DNA from: Lolium rigidum
Lineage: Eukaryota > Streptophyta > Magnoliopsida > Poales > Poaceae
Assembly: GCF_022539505.1 (NCBI RefSeq)
Contig: NC_061513.1
Location: forward strand, 352,761,696-352,825,695
Direction: 5' to 3'
DNA length: 64,000 nucleotides
This document shows, one piece after another, positions 50,526 to 61,641 of this stretch. The first letter of the stretch is position 1, and the number at the start of each line of letters is the position of its first letter. The notes below the pieces were generated by a model that made no database searches, had not been told where the DNA came from, and saw nothing but the letters and a program-made list of their open reading frames with translations. The position numbers and the translations under genes are program-made.

Positions 50526-53019
50526 GAGTACAAGCTCGCCGGATCAGCTTGATTCCCATGCCTTAATGCAGTTTCAGATTACACAGGGAGACTCTACTGA
50601 AGGAACATCTCAAGGGCATGGAGGGCATCAGCACGAACATGATCCACCTCGGCGATCTCGGCCTCATCATCTTCGTCTTTGCCTGCCACCAGCAGCTTGT
50701 TCAAGGCGCGGATTTCGGCCGGATCGGTCTTCGGTTCAGCTTTAAGGCCTTCTGCTTCCTCGAGGGAGTGGGCGATCAGAGCTTCCTTAGCTTCGATGAG
50801 CTGTTTGGTTGCCCGGACCTTCTCTTCAAGGGCCTCCAACTCTTTGCGCAAGGTCGCCAGTTCAGCAGTACTGACAGAGGTGTCAGTTTTGGCATCCAAA
50901 GCTGCCTTTTTCTCATTAAGCCGTTGGCATTTGTCTGCAATATCGGCTTTCAACAGAAGCTGCGCGTGGCGCAGGTCGATTCTCTGACGAGACAATTTCA
51001 CCCTTGACCTGTAGGCAGACAGAGTCACAACTGGCCAGAGTTTCACCTGCAACGTCACCGGGAGATGAGGCTGGATGTCTTCCAGAACGCTCTTCGCTGC
51101 CTCGGAGTCTTCAACCAATGTCTCAATGGAGGAGGAGAGCAGGGCCTTGAGATGCTGGAGTTGACCATGTGTGGCGCTGGGTCCCGGCTCTTCGCTTGCT
51201 TTAGCAGTAGCCGGTTTGATGGATTCAGGGTCAAATGTTAGCAAGCTTGAGAGGTCATAACCCTGACAAACAACAAGAAAAACGTCAGGAGACAGGAAAG
51301 GAGGAGGGTAGAGCTAAGGGAAAGGATTGTACCTCTCCTAAGACCAGAGGAACAGCCGATGAAGAGGTGATCGGCTCTTGTGTTTCTGCTGTGGGCTTGG
51401 CCAAGTTGGCCACCTTGTGAGCTACACTTTTAGAAGTTGCTAGGTCCAGGGTGGCGGATGGCATTGGTACCTCCTCGACTTCCCCACTGGAAGTGTCATC
51501 AGTCTGCAAAGGGAATGGTTAGCCGATAAGAACAGCAATGGGTTAGCATGAAATATGAGCCATGGAGAGTATGGAGGGGATTACGTTCGAAATCTCCTGG
51601 TTTGATGAAGAGGCTTGCGGTTCCTTGCGAGCTCTCTTGATGCATCGGCTCTTTGTGCGCAGACTGCCCTGCCCTGCTTTGATGGGAGTTTGGGAGACAG
51701 CAGGTTCAGGGGCTGACCTTTTCTTGGAAGCCGACGGTGGCAAGTCTGGCTGGCTCTGCGTGGCGGTTTTCCCAGAGTTGCCCGAGCTCGAGTCCCTTCG
51801 ACTGTACTGTGTGTCTTCACTGGAGTTTTCTTCAGTGGAGGTCTGTAAAAGAAATACAAGCATGCTGCAGAAGCCTAGAAGGATAAATGAAATCAGCCAA
51901 AGCACGGATCAACTTACGTGCAAACAATCTTGAGCTGGAGTAGGGCTTTGGCGCTTCAGAGTCTTCCTGGCAGCTACCTTCCTCACTGTTGTTCTCGCCT
52001 TGACTGAGGCTCGGGGGGCAGCTGGCCTAGAAGATACTCTGCTTTTGGAAGCCAATTTTGGTGTCATCGGTCGGCTCGCATCACAACCTTTTTCAAAGAT
52101 GGTGAGTTTTTGCGAGAAGAGGACCACCGGAGCTGGTGGGAGGAATCTGAAAGGGGAGCCGTCATCATCTACGGGATCCGGACCGTCTTGTTGCCTGCAA
52201 GGAGACAGAGCAAGGCTATAAAAGGAAATCATTATAAGCCACTTCAAAATAATTTGTGAGTAGTGGTACCTGTTCTGCAGGGATGTCATATTCAGCATCA
52301 AGTTGTTTCAGCAATGGTCCCAGAGCTCTCCTAAAGGCATGAGTCTTCCACATTGACCACCAAGCCTCAAAACCATCGGTTGATGAGGTGAAAGAGAGGT
52401 TGTGAGGAATTGGGATGGCTAGAGCGTCAAAGAAGGAATAACACCTCTGACTAGTGAGGACATCAGGTAGCTCAGCTCTGCTCTCTGTCAGGTGGTGCAG
52501 AAAGAAATGGGGAGATACCTGTCCAAGACCAAGTTGTCGGGCTGCTACGACCGGCTGATAAGACTCATAACCAGGTTTGATGATCCTGTTTGAGGTGCTC
52601 ATGCCAACTGGAAGGAAGCAGGGACGGATCATGATGGAATACAATTGCCGAGTGCTGGCGTCATCGGCAAAGCTATCTAGCCTGAAGGAGACTGGATTTT
52701 CAAAATTTTCAGACTCCGTATAAGGAAAGAAGAGAGGATTGTCCAGGCCTTGGTAGAAAGTTCTGAACCACTCTGATGCTCCCTTAAAGGTCAGTTTGCT
52801 GCCTGGAAGGCTATATAGAGCTTGGCCGTAGCTAGTGCATCGGATCTGCCTCCCATTAGTATCTGGGAAGGTGCAAGTAGCCAAAGGTGGAAAGTTTGGG
52901 GTCTGGTTTTGGAAGTACAGCTGAGCCCATAGCTGAATAAACCACCAGGGACCTCCGGTTTTGAATGTCTTTTGGGAGAACAGTTTAACAGACATTAGCT
53001 GGAGATATCTATAGACCTC

Positions 53020-54620
53020 TGATGGCGTGTATTTCACACGTTCGTTGGGCAACCCCAAGAGGAAGGTATGATGCGCACAGCAGCAAGTTTTCCTCAGAAA
53101 GAAACCAAGGTTTATCGAACCAGGAGGAGCCAAGAAGCACGTTGAAGGTTGATGGCGGCGGGATGTAGTGCGGCGCAACACCGGAGATTCCGGCGCCAAC
53201 GTGGAACCCGCACAACACAACCAAAGTACTTTGCCCCAACGAAACAGGTGAGGTTGTCAATCTCACCGGCTTGCTGTAACAAAGGATTAACCGTATTGTG
53301 TGGAAGATGATTGTTTGCAGAGAAAATAGTAAAAACAAGTATTGCAGCAGATTTGTATTTCAGTATTAAAGAATGGACCGGGGTCCACAGCTCACTAGAG
53401 GTGTCTCTCCCATAAGATAGAAGCATGTTGGGTGAACAAATTACAGTCGGGCAATTGACAAATAGAGAGGGCATAACAATGCACATACATGACATGATAA
53501 GTATAGTGAGATTTAATTGGGCATTACGACAAAGTACATAGACCGCCATCCAACCGCATCTATGCCTAAAAAGTCCACCTTCAGAGTTATCATCCGAACC
53601 CCCTCCAGTATTAAGTTGCTAACAACGAGACAATTGCATTAAGTATGGTGCGTAATGTAATCAACAACTACATCCTCGGACATAGCGCCAATGTTTTATC
53701 CCTAGTGGCAACAAGACAACACAACCTTAGAACTTTCTCATCACTGTCCCAGTGTCAATGCAGTGCATGAACCCACTATCGAGCATAAGTACTCCCTCTT
53801 GGAGTTAAAAGTAAAAACTTGGCCAGAGCCTCTACTAGTAACGGAGAGCATGCAAGATCATAAACAACACATGTATAATAACTTGATAATTAACATGACA
53901 TGGTATTCTCTATCCATCGGATCCCGACAAACACAACATATAGAATTACAGATAGATGATCTTGATCATGTTAGGCAGCTCACAAGATCCAACAATGAAG
54001 CACAATGAGGAGAAGACAACCATCTAGCTACTCGCTATGGACCCATAGTCCAGGGGGTGAACTACTCACTCATCACTCCGGAGGCGACCATGGCGGTGTA
54101 GAGTCCTCCGGGAGATGAATCCCCTCTCCGGCAGGGTGCCGGAGGAGATCTCCGTAATCCCCCGAGATGGGATCGGCGGCGGCGGCGTCTCGGTAAGGTT
54201 TTCCGTATCATGGTTTTTCGCATCGGGGTTTCGCGACGGAGGCTTTAAGTAGGCGGAAGGGCGAGTCGGGGGCCGGACGAGGGGCCCACACCACAGGTCG
54301 GCGCGGCCAAGACCTCGGGCCGCGCCGCCCTATGGTCTGGCCACCTCGTGGCCCCACTTCGTGTGTTCTTCGGTCTTCTGGAAGCTCCGTGGAAAAATAG
54401 GACCCTGGGTCTTCGTTTCGTCCAATTCCGAGAATATTTCGTTTCTAGGATTTCTGAAACCAAAAACAGCAGAAAACAGGAACTGGCACTTCGGCATCTT
54501 GTTAATAGGTTAGTTCCAGAAAATGCACGAATATGACATAAAGTGTGCATAAAACATGTAGGTATCATCAATAATATGGCATAGAACATAAGAAATTATC
54601 GATACGTCGGAGACGTATCA
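53020..54620 (-). repeat. 3' LTR of A3
   Basis: Plus-left tip TGATGGCGTG, plus-right tip CGGAGACGTATCA. Adjacent to the PPT-like AAGCTTGGGGATGCT in element sense. Confidence 0.92.
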
Positions 54621-57237
54621 AGCATCCCCAAGCTTAGTTCGCTCGTCCCGAGCAGGTAAAACGATAACAAAGATAATTTCTAAAGTGATATGCCATCATA
54701 ACCTTGATCATACTATTTGTAAACATATGTAGTGGATGCAGCGATCAAAACAATGGTGATGACATGAGTAAACAGGTGAATCATATAGCAAAGACTTTTC
54801 ATGAATAGTACTTCAAGACAAGTATTAATAAGTCTTGCATAAGAGTTAACTCATAAAGCAATAAATCAAAGTAAAGGTATTGAAGCAACACAAAGGAAGA
54901 TTAAGTTTCAGCGGTTGCTTTCAACTTGTAACATGCATATCTCATGGATAATTGTCAACATAGAGTAATATAACAAGTACAATATGCAAGTATGTAGGAA
55001 TCAATGCACAGTTCACACAAGTGTTTGCTTCTTGAGGTGGAGAGAAATAGGTGAACTGACTCAACATAAAAGTAAAAGAATGGTCCTTCAAAGAGGAAAG
55101 CATCGATTGCTATATTTGTGCTAGAGCTTTTATTTTGAAAACATGAAACAATTTTGTCAACGGTAGTAATAAAGCATATGAGTTATGAAAGTTATATCTT
55201 ACAAGTTGCAAGTCTCATGCATAGTATACTAATAGTGCCCGCACCTTGTCCTAATTAACTTGGACTACCGGATCTTTGCAATGCACATGTTTTGACCAAG
55301 TGTCACAATGGGGTACCTCCATGCCGCCCTGTACAAAGGTCTAAGGAGAAAGCTCGCATTTTGGATTTCTCGCTTTTGATTATTCTCAACTTAGACATCC
55401 ATACCGGGACAACATGGACAACAGATAATGGACTCCTCTTTAATGCATAAGCATGTGGCAACAATTATTATTCTCATATGAGATTGAGGATATATGTCCA
55501 AACCGAAACTTCCACCATGAATCATGGCTTTAGTTAGCGGCCCAAAGTTCTTCTCTAACAATATGCATGCTCCAACCATGAAGGTGGTAGATCTCTCTTG
55601 CTTCGATACAAGACGGACATGCATAGCAACTCACATGATATCCAACAAAGAATAGTTGATGGCGTCCCCGTAAACATGGTTATCGCTCAACAAGCAACTT
55701 AATAAGAGATAAAGTGCATAAGTACATATTCAATACCACAATAGTTTTTAAGCTATTTGTCCCATGAGCTATATATTGCAAAGGTGAATGATGGAATTTT
55801 AAAGGTAGCACTCAAGCAATTTACTTTGGAATGGCGGATAAATACCATGTAGTAGGTAGGTATGGTGGACACAAATGGCATAGTGGTTGGCTCAAGGATT
55901 TGGGATGCATGAGAAGTATTCCCTCTCGATACAAGGTTTAGGCTAGCAAGGTTATTTGAAACAAACACAAGGATGAACGGTACAGCAAAACTCACATAAA
56001 AGACATATGGTAAACATTATAAGACTCCATACCGTCTTCCTTGTTGTTCAAAACTCAATACTAGATGTTATCTAGACTCTAGAGAAACCAAATATGCAAA
56101 CCAAATTAGCAAGCTCTAAGTATTTCTTCATTAATGGGTGCAAAGTATATGATGCAAGAGCTTAAACATGAGCAAAACAATTGCCAAGTATCAAATTATC
56201 CAAGACATTATAGCAATTTACTACATGTATCATTTTCCAATTCCAACCATATAACAATTTAACGAAGATTAAACTTCGCCATGAATACTATGAGTAGAGC
56301 CTAAGGACATATTTGTCCATATGCAACAGCGGAGCGTGTCTCTCTCCCATAAAGTGAATGCTAGGATCCATTTTATTCAAACAAAACAAAAACAAAAACA
56401 AACCGACGCTCCAAGCAAAGTACATAAGATGTGGCCGAATAAAAATATAGTTTCAGGGGAGGAACCCGATAATGTTGTCGATGAAGAAGGGGATGCCTTG
56501 GGCATCCCCAAGCTTAGACGCTTGAGTCTTCTTAATATATGCAGGGGTGAACCACCGGGGCATCCCCAAGCTTAGAGCTTTCACTCTCCTTGATCATATT
56601 GTATCATACTCCTCTCTTGACCCTTGAAAACTTCCTCCACACCAAACTCGAAACAACTCATTAGAGGGTTAGTGCATAATAAAAATTCACATGTTCAGAG
56701 GTGACACAATCATTCTTAACACTTCTGGACATTGCATAAAGCTACTGGACATTAGTGGATCAAAGAAATTCATCCAACATAGCAAAAGAGGCAATGCGAA
56801 ATAAAAGACAGAATCTGTCAAAACAGAACAGTCCGTAAAGATGGATTTTATTAGGCCACCAGACTTGCTCAAACGAAAATGCTCAAATTGAATGAAAGTT
56901 GCGTACATATCTGAGGATCATGCTCGTAAATTGGCGTAATTTCCTGAGCTACCTACAGGGAGATAGACCCAGATTCGTGACAGCAAAGAAATCTGGAACT
57001 GCGCAGTAATCCAAATCTAGTAGTTACTTTTCTATCAAAGACTTTACTTGGCACAAAAAAACATAAAACTAAGATAAGGAGAGGTTGATACAGTAGTAAA
57101 CAACTTCCAAGACACAAATATAAAACAAAAATACTGGAGTAAAAAAAACATGGGTTGTCTCCCATAAGCGCTTTTCTTTAACGCCTTTCAGCTAGGCGCA
57201 GAAAGTGTATCTCAAGTATTATCGAAGGGTGGTGCAC
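54621..57237 (-). other. Noncoding 3' region of A3
   Basis: Closely similar to 13659-16249 of A1. Contains the GGGGATGCC-TTG-GGCATCCCC hairpin at 56489-56509 and PPT-like words at about 56501-56514 and 56561-56574. No coding frame. Confidence 0.75.
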
Positions 57238-57855
57238 CTACAGCGGGGTTTGGAGTTTTCTCAACCATGCATAGTATATTAGATACATAAGTTTCAGCGT
57301 CTCCTTTTCATTAGTCTTGGGCTTGCTACTCTCATCAAACAAATTTTCAGGAACAAGCCAAGCATAGTTATGTTCTAGTGCATCATTCATAGCTAGGAGT
57401 TTACATGGTATTGGTGCTTTTATCTCCCCACCATCATTAGCATTATTAGTGTACCTTATCCTATCCATATCCATTTTTTCAAGGAGGCTAACAAAATTAG
57501 TATGAGAACCAAGCATATTAAATTTAGCAAAGACCTTTCTAGCCTCTCTTGCTAGGCCACCGAATTCTCTAAGAAGGGTTTCTAAAACAAAATCTTTCTT
57601 TTCCCCCTCTTCCAAATCACCAAGTGTAAGAAACATGTGTTGGATTATAGGATTAAGATTAACAAATTTAGTTTCCAACAGGCGAACTAAAGCAGCAGCA
57701 GCAATTTCATAAGTAGGAGCAAGTTCTACCAAGTGTCTATCTTCAAAATCTTCAACGGTACTAACATGGGTGAAAAATTCTTCTATATTGTTCCTCCCAA
57801 TTATAGACCCTTGTCCTACCGGTATGTTCTTTGCGGTAAAATCAAAAGGAAACAT
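57238..57855 (-). CDS. A3 ORF, 205 aa, family not recognised
   Basis: An open frame from an ATG (57853-57855) just downstream of the 5' leader, in the position of gag. It begins MFPFDFTAKNIPVGQGS, is acidic to neutral with predicted helices (VLETLLREFGGLAREARKVF), and ends KLQTPL. It lacks the gag core of A1 and A2, zinc knuckles and a protease motif. The noncoding 3' region shared with A1 and A2 begins immediately after it. It may be a shortened structural protein or a captured host fragment. The intact frame suggests recent insertion or selection; I cannot tell which. Confidence 0.55.
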   Translation of the reverse strand: MFPFDFTAKNIPVGQGSIIGRNNIEEFFTHVSTVEDFEDRHLVELAPTYEIAAAALVRLLETKFVNLNPIIQHMFLTLGDLEEGEKKDFVLETLLREFGGLAREARKVFAKFNMLGSHTNFVSLLEKMDMDRIRYTNNANDGGEIKAPIPCKLLAMNDALEHNYAWLVPENLFDESSKPKTNEKETLKLMYLIYYAWLRKLQTPL

Positions 57856-58060
57856 GATGAATCAAGTAAAGTAAATGCAAGTAAACTAATTTTTTTGTGT
57901 TTTTGATATAGCAAACAAGACAGTAAATAAAGTAAAGCTAGCAACTATTTTTTTTGTGTTTTGATATAATGCAGCAAACAAAGTAGTAAATAAAATAAAG
58001 CAAGACAAAAACAAAGTAAAGAGATTGAGAAGTGGAGACTCCCCTTGCAGCGTGTCTTGA

Positions 58061-58080
58061 TCTCCCCGACAGCGGCGCTG
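58061..58080 (-). promoter_or_regulatory. Primer-binding site region of A3
   Basis: Element sense CAGCGCCGCTGTCGGGGAGA, 11 bases after the 5' LTR. It is a variant of the Athila PBS seen in A2 (TGGCGCCGTTGCCGGGGA). Confidence 0.7.
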
Positions 58081-58091
58081 TAAAATATGCT

Positions 58092-59695
58092 TGATGGCGT
58101 GTATTTCACACGTTCGTTGGGCAACCCCAAGAGGAAGGTATGATGCGCACAGCAGCAAGTTTTCCTCGTAAAGAAACCAAGGTTTATCGAACCGAGGAGG
58201 AGCCAAGAAGCACGTTGAAGGTTGATGGCGGCGGGATGTAGTGCGGCACAACACCGGAGATTCCGGCGCCAACGTGGAACCCGCACAACACAACCAAAGT
58301 ACTTTGCCCCAACGAAACAGCTGAGGTTGTCAATCTCACCGGCTTGCTGTAACAAAGGATTAACCGTATTGTGTGGAAGATGATTGTTTGCAGAGAAAAT
58401 AGTAAAAACAAGTATTGCTAGCAGATTTGTATTTCAAGTATTAAAGAATGGACCGGGGTCCACAGTTCACTAGAGGTGTCTCTCCCATAAGATAGAAGCA
58501 TGTTGGGTGAACAAATTACGATCGGGCAATTGACAAATAGAGAGGGCATAACAATGCACATACATGACATGATAAGTATAGTGAGATTTAATTGGGCATT
58601 ACGACAAAGTACATAGACCGCCATCCAACCGCATCTATGCCTAAAAAGTCCACCTTCGAGGTTATCATCCGAACCCCCTCCGCATTAAGTTGCTAACAAC
58701 GAGACAATTGCATTAAGTATGGTGCGTAATGTAATCAACAACTACATCCCTCGGACATAGCGCCAATGTTTTATCCCTAGTGGCAACAAGCACAACACAA
58801 CCTTAGAACTTTCGTCACCTGTCCCAGGTGTCAATGCAGGCATGAACCCACTATCGAGCATAAGTACTCCCTCTTGGAGTTAAAAGTAAAAACTTGGCCG
58901 GAGCCTCTACTAGTAACGGAGAGCATGCAAGATCATAAACAACACATGTATAATAACTTGATAATTAACATGACATGGTATTCTCTATCCATCGGATCCC
59001 GACAAACACAACATATAGAATTACAGTATTGATGATCTTGATCATGTTAGGCAGCTCACAAGATCCAACAATGAAGCACAATGAGGAGAAGACAACCATC
59101 TAGCTACTCGCTATGGACCCATAGTCCAGGGGTGAACTACTCACTCATCACTCCGGAGGCGACCATGGCGGTGTAGAGTCCTCCGGGAGATGAATCCCCT
59201 CTCCGGCAGGGTGCCGGAGGAGATCTCCGTAATCCCCCGAGATGGGATCGGTGGCGGCGGCGTCTCGCATAGGTTTTCCGTATCGTGGTTTTTCGCATCG
59301 GGGGTTTCGCGACGGAGGCTTTAAGTAGGCGGAAGGGCGGAGTCGGGGGCCAGACGAGGGGCCCACACCACAGGTCGGCGCGGCCAAGAACTGGGCCGCG
59401 CCGCCCTATGGTCTGGCCACCTCGTGGCCCCACTTCGTGTGTTCTTCGGTCTTCTGGAAGCTCCGTGGAAAAATAGGACCCTGGTTCTTCGTTTCGTCCA
59501 ATTCCGAGAATATTTCGTTTCTAGGATTTCGAAACCAAAAACAGCAGAAAACGAGAACCGGCACTTCGGCATCTTGTTAATAGGTTAGTTCCAGAAAATG
59601 CACGAATATGACATAAAGTGTGCATAAAACATGTAGGTATCATCAATAATATGGCATAGAACATAAGAAATTATCGATACGTCGGAGACGTATCA
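58092..59695 (-). repeat. 5' LTR of A3
   Basis: Near-identical to 53020-54620; ends at the ACCTC duplication. Differences are mostly small changes at CAG/CTG words. Confidence 0.92.
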
Positions 59696-60513
59696 ACCTC
59701 TCCAAGAAACAGTTTGCCAATGCCAAGCTGAGTGCCTCTGGCAAGTTCATAGGCCAGGGAAAGGTAATTTTTGGTTGGAGCAAGTGAAGGACCACAGAAT
59801 ATGAAGTGTTCCAACCAGAAATTCAGGAAGGCCGTGTGTTCTTTCTCGTTACGGGGCCTTTGTTTTTCATGTGGCGCCGAAGGTAAGCACCCCGATTTGT
59901 GCACTCGTTTTGGAAGAAAGCGTGAAGGGGACCTTTGGCAGCCTAAAGGCGAGATGGGCTTGGGGATGCAATGTCTAAACCAGATGATCATGGCCACGTC
60001 TAGTAAGGTTGGTGTCATGGGGCCATGACCAAACATGAAGCAATTCAAAGCATCGGACCAAAAATAGCCGATGGTTTTCGAAGGTTTTCATGTTTCTCAA
60101 GGGGAGACAGTGATAAAGCTAAAGCATCGGCTATTCCCGCGGTTTCCCGGTGGCTTGGTGAGTTTTTGATATTCTATTGTACCAGGAAACCCAATCTTCA
60201 GGAGGATTAGGCCAGGCTCGTAAGCAGTCGGCCCAAGAAGTTAGATCTAGGTTCTGGTTCACAAAGGGGATTCTATTGGCCTCGCATGAAATTAAGTGGG
60301 TAGGACTCTCGGTAGAACGAGGACCAAGACAAAGAGAGTTTAGAAGAGAAGGATGCGGCAGCAGAATGTCTGATACCTAGAAATTAATGACGGAATGAGA
60401 CGTTAATTCAGATGTTTGTTGTTAATTCTAGCACTATGTTCAGACAGCGAGGAGCGGTTGAGTATTACCTTCAGGCCGGAGACCGTAGCGTTGGCGTTGG
60501 ATGATTCCTCCAT

Positions 60514-60879
60514 TGGGTTCGCTGCGGAGATGAGTCTGCGCGATTAAGATCTGAGGTTCGCGGGGCCGTGAGTTGGATCTGTTCGAGCGACGATTTGGGG
60601 ATCTGAGTGTTGCTCTTTCAGATAAGTTGCAGGTTACCGTTTGAATAGGCAACTGAGTTGGCCTTACTCGCGTTTTATGGCAAAGGCCGATGCGCTGCCA
60701 TCGGCTCTTGGTGCGTTGACTTGCTTTGACAATCGGCAAAATTGATAAGAAAGCAGAATCGGCTTAGAAATATTTTCTTCATTAATAAAGGGGCTTTACA
60801 GAGAAGAGCCGATTGCTCAAGGAAGAAAGAACAAAAGCCGATTACTACTACTACTAGTCCTATACTAGTAGTCCCTAAT
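60514..60879 (-). other. Spacer between the two antisense genes of the Tat element
   Basis: Contains the 5' side of the PMD gene (possible promoter or leader) and several ATCGGC words. No frame with recognisable features. An ACTACT/AGTAGT-rich patch lies at 60840-60875. Confidence 0.5.
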
Positions 60880-61355
60880 CTAAGGGCCGTTGCTGCCCTC
60901 GTCGTCGTCGTCGCTGCCGCCGGCGCTGCTGCTGGCGGGCTCCTCGTCGCTGCTCCCGTAGCCCTCTATGGGAGCTTCTTCCTCCTCCTCGTCGTCGTCG
61001 TCGTCGTCCGACCCGGCGCGGAAGCGCTTCGCCGGCGGGTATTCGTCGGAGGAATCTTCGTCCTCCTCTTCTTCATCCTCGTCGGAGGAGGTGAAGTCGT
61101 CCCACGAGAAGCGGTCGTCCTCGCTCCCGCCTCCAGCCTCCCGTCGACGAGGAACTGGAAGTCATCTTCTCCGTCGGTCAAGTACTTGTCGTCCTCGGAC
61201 CAGACGGAGGAATCATGGGACTCGATGTCCCACTTCTCCGGGGCGCGGAGGTCGTACGCCGCCAGCGAGTCCCACTCCGGCGTGGGCTCACGGGAGGAAG
61301 AAGATATGGAGGAGAGACCTGATGAGGCAGAGGAGGAGGAGGAGGAGGAAGACAT
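60880..61355 (-). pseudogene. Antisense acidic Ser/Asp/Glu-rich protein of the Tat element
   Basis: The ATG at 61353-61355 opens MSSSSSSSSASSGLS, followed by REPTPEWDSLAAYD and an acidic run with WSEDDKYLTDGEDDF. One base shift near 61135 separates this from the second half, a long Asp/Glu/Ser tract with PPAKRFRAGS (a possible nuclear signal), ending at TAG 60880-60882. Total about 158 codons. It lies upstream of the PMD gene on the same strand, so the two may be co-transcribed or have separate promoters. Similar acidic proteins accompany grass Tat-type elements, from memory; the function is unknown. The shift may be real or a sequencing artefact. Confidence 0.6.
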
Positions 61356-61431
61356 GGCTACATAGGAAGGGGGTTTTTTGCCGACGGCTAGTACGGAGCA
61401 AGAGGATGAAGAGGCGAACTGCTCGGCGCGG

Positions 61432-61438
61432 TTAAATA
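61432..61438 (-). promoter_or_regulatory. Candidate TATA box for the antisense genes
   Basis: TATTTAA on the minus strand, 77 bp upstream of the acidic-protein ATG, in a GC-rich setting (TTTAACCGCGCCG). It lies inside the element, just before the 3' LTR, so antisense transcription would not need the LTR promoter. Confidence 0.5.
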
Positions 61439-61630
61439 ATGGGGATATAGTTGAGATTTAATGTTGCAGCGGTTTCCGAGGAAGTGGTGCCAAAGAACTG
61501 TCAAATCGTGCAGAGAAGTTGAGAAGGCAAGGCATCATGATGAAGGATACTGCGACGGTTCTGCTTTGCCACGACGTGACCCTACGAAGCAGAAAAACAG
61601 CGTGGTTTTGAAATTATCATTGCCAAAACC

Positions 61631-61641
61631 AGGGGGGCATG
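61631..61641 (+). other. Polypurine tract of the Tat element
   Basis: AGGGGGGCATG directly precedes the 3' LTR (61642). Position and G-run are as expected for plus-strand priming. Confidence 0.75.

Larger units (their letters stand above)
53020..59695 (-). mobile_element. Complete Athila-like non-autonomous LTR element A3
   Basis: 5' LTR 58092-59695 (1604 bp), internal 54621-58091, 3' LTR 53020-54620 (1601 bp), flanked by the perfect duplication ACCTC (53015-53019 and 59696-59700). The PBS-like word is at 58061-58080. It has one ORF, unlike gag of A1 or A2, and a long 3' noncoding region. The insertion splits exon 2 of the antisense PMD gene. The LTRs are almost identical by eye, so insertion is recent. 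Confidence 0.93.
50594..60513 (-). pseudogene. Antisense six-exon gene for a plant-mobile-domain protein inside the Tat element
   Basis: Minus strand. Exon 1 60469-60513 (MEESSNANATVSGLK); exon 2 59696-60376 joined to 52270-53019 across the A3 insertion; exon 3 51918-52194; exon 4 51585-51842; exon 5 51333-51503; exon 6 50594-51262 (TAG stop at 50594-50596). Introns of 70-92 bp have GT...AG ends, and most junctions are phase 0. Exon 2 resembles the plant mobile domain (PMD, aminotransferase-like): WADCLRAWPNPPEDWVSWY, FGHGPMTPTLLDV, FLNFWLEHFIFCGPSLAP, YELARGTQLGIGKLFLGEV. Exons 3-5 encode a low-complexity Ser/Lys/Pro linker and exon 6 an alpha-helical, probably coiled-coil tail. Breaks: a full Athila-like insertion, several frameshifts in the 59701-60376 half, and a one-base phase problem at the exon 2/3 join. 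Function unknown. Antisense ORFs are known in Tat elements; the intact splice pattern is seen here. Confidence 0.75.

Noticed and set aside
60742..61435. Plus-strand frames of 207 and 155 codons with Val- or Ser/Arg-rich text
   Set aside because: They are reverse readings of the acidic Asp/Glu/Ser antisense protein; low complexity makes all frames open.
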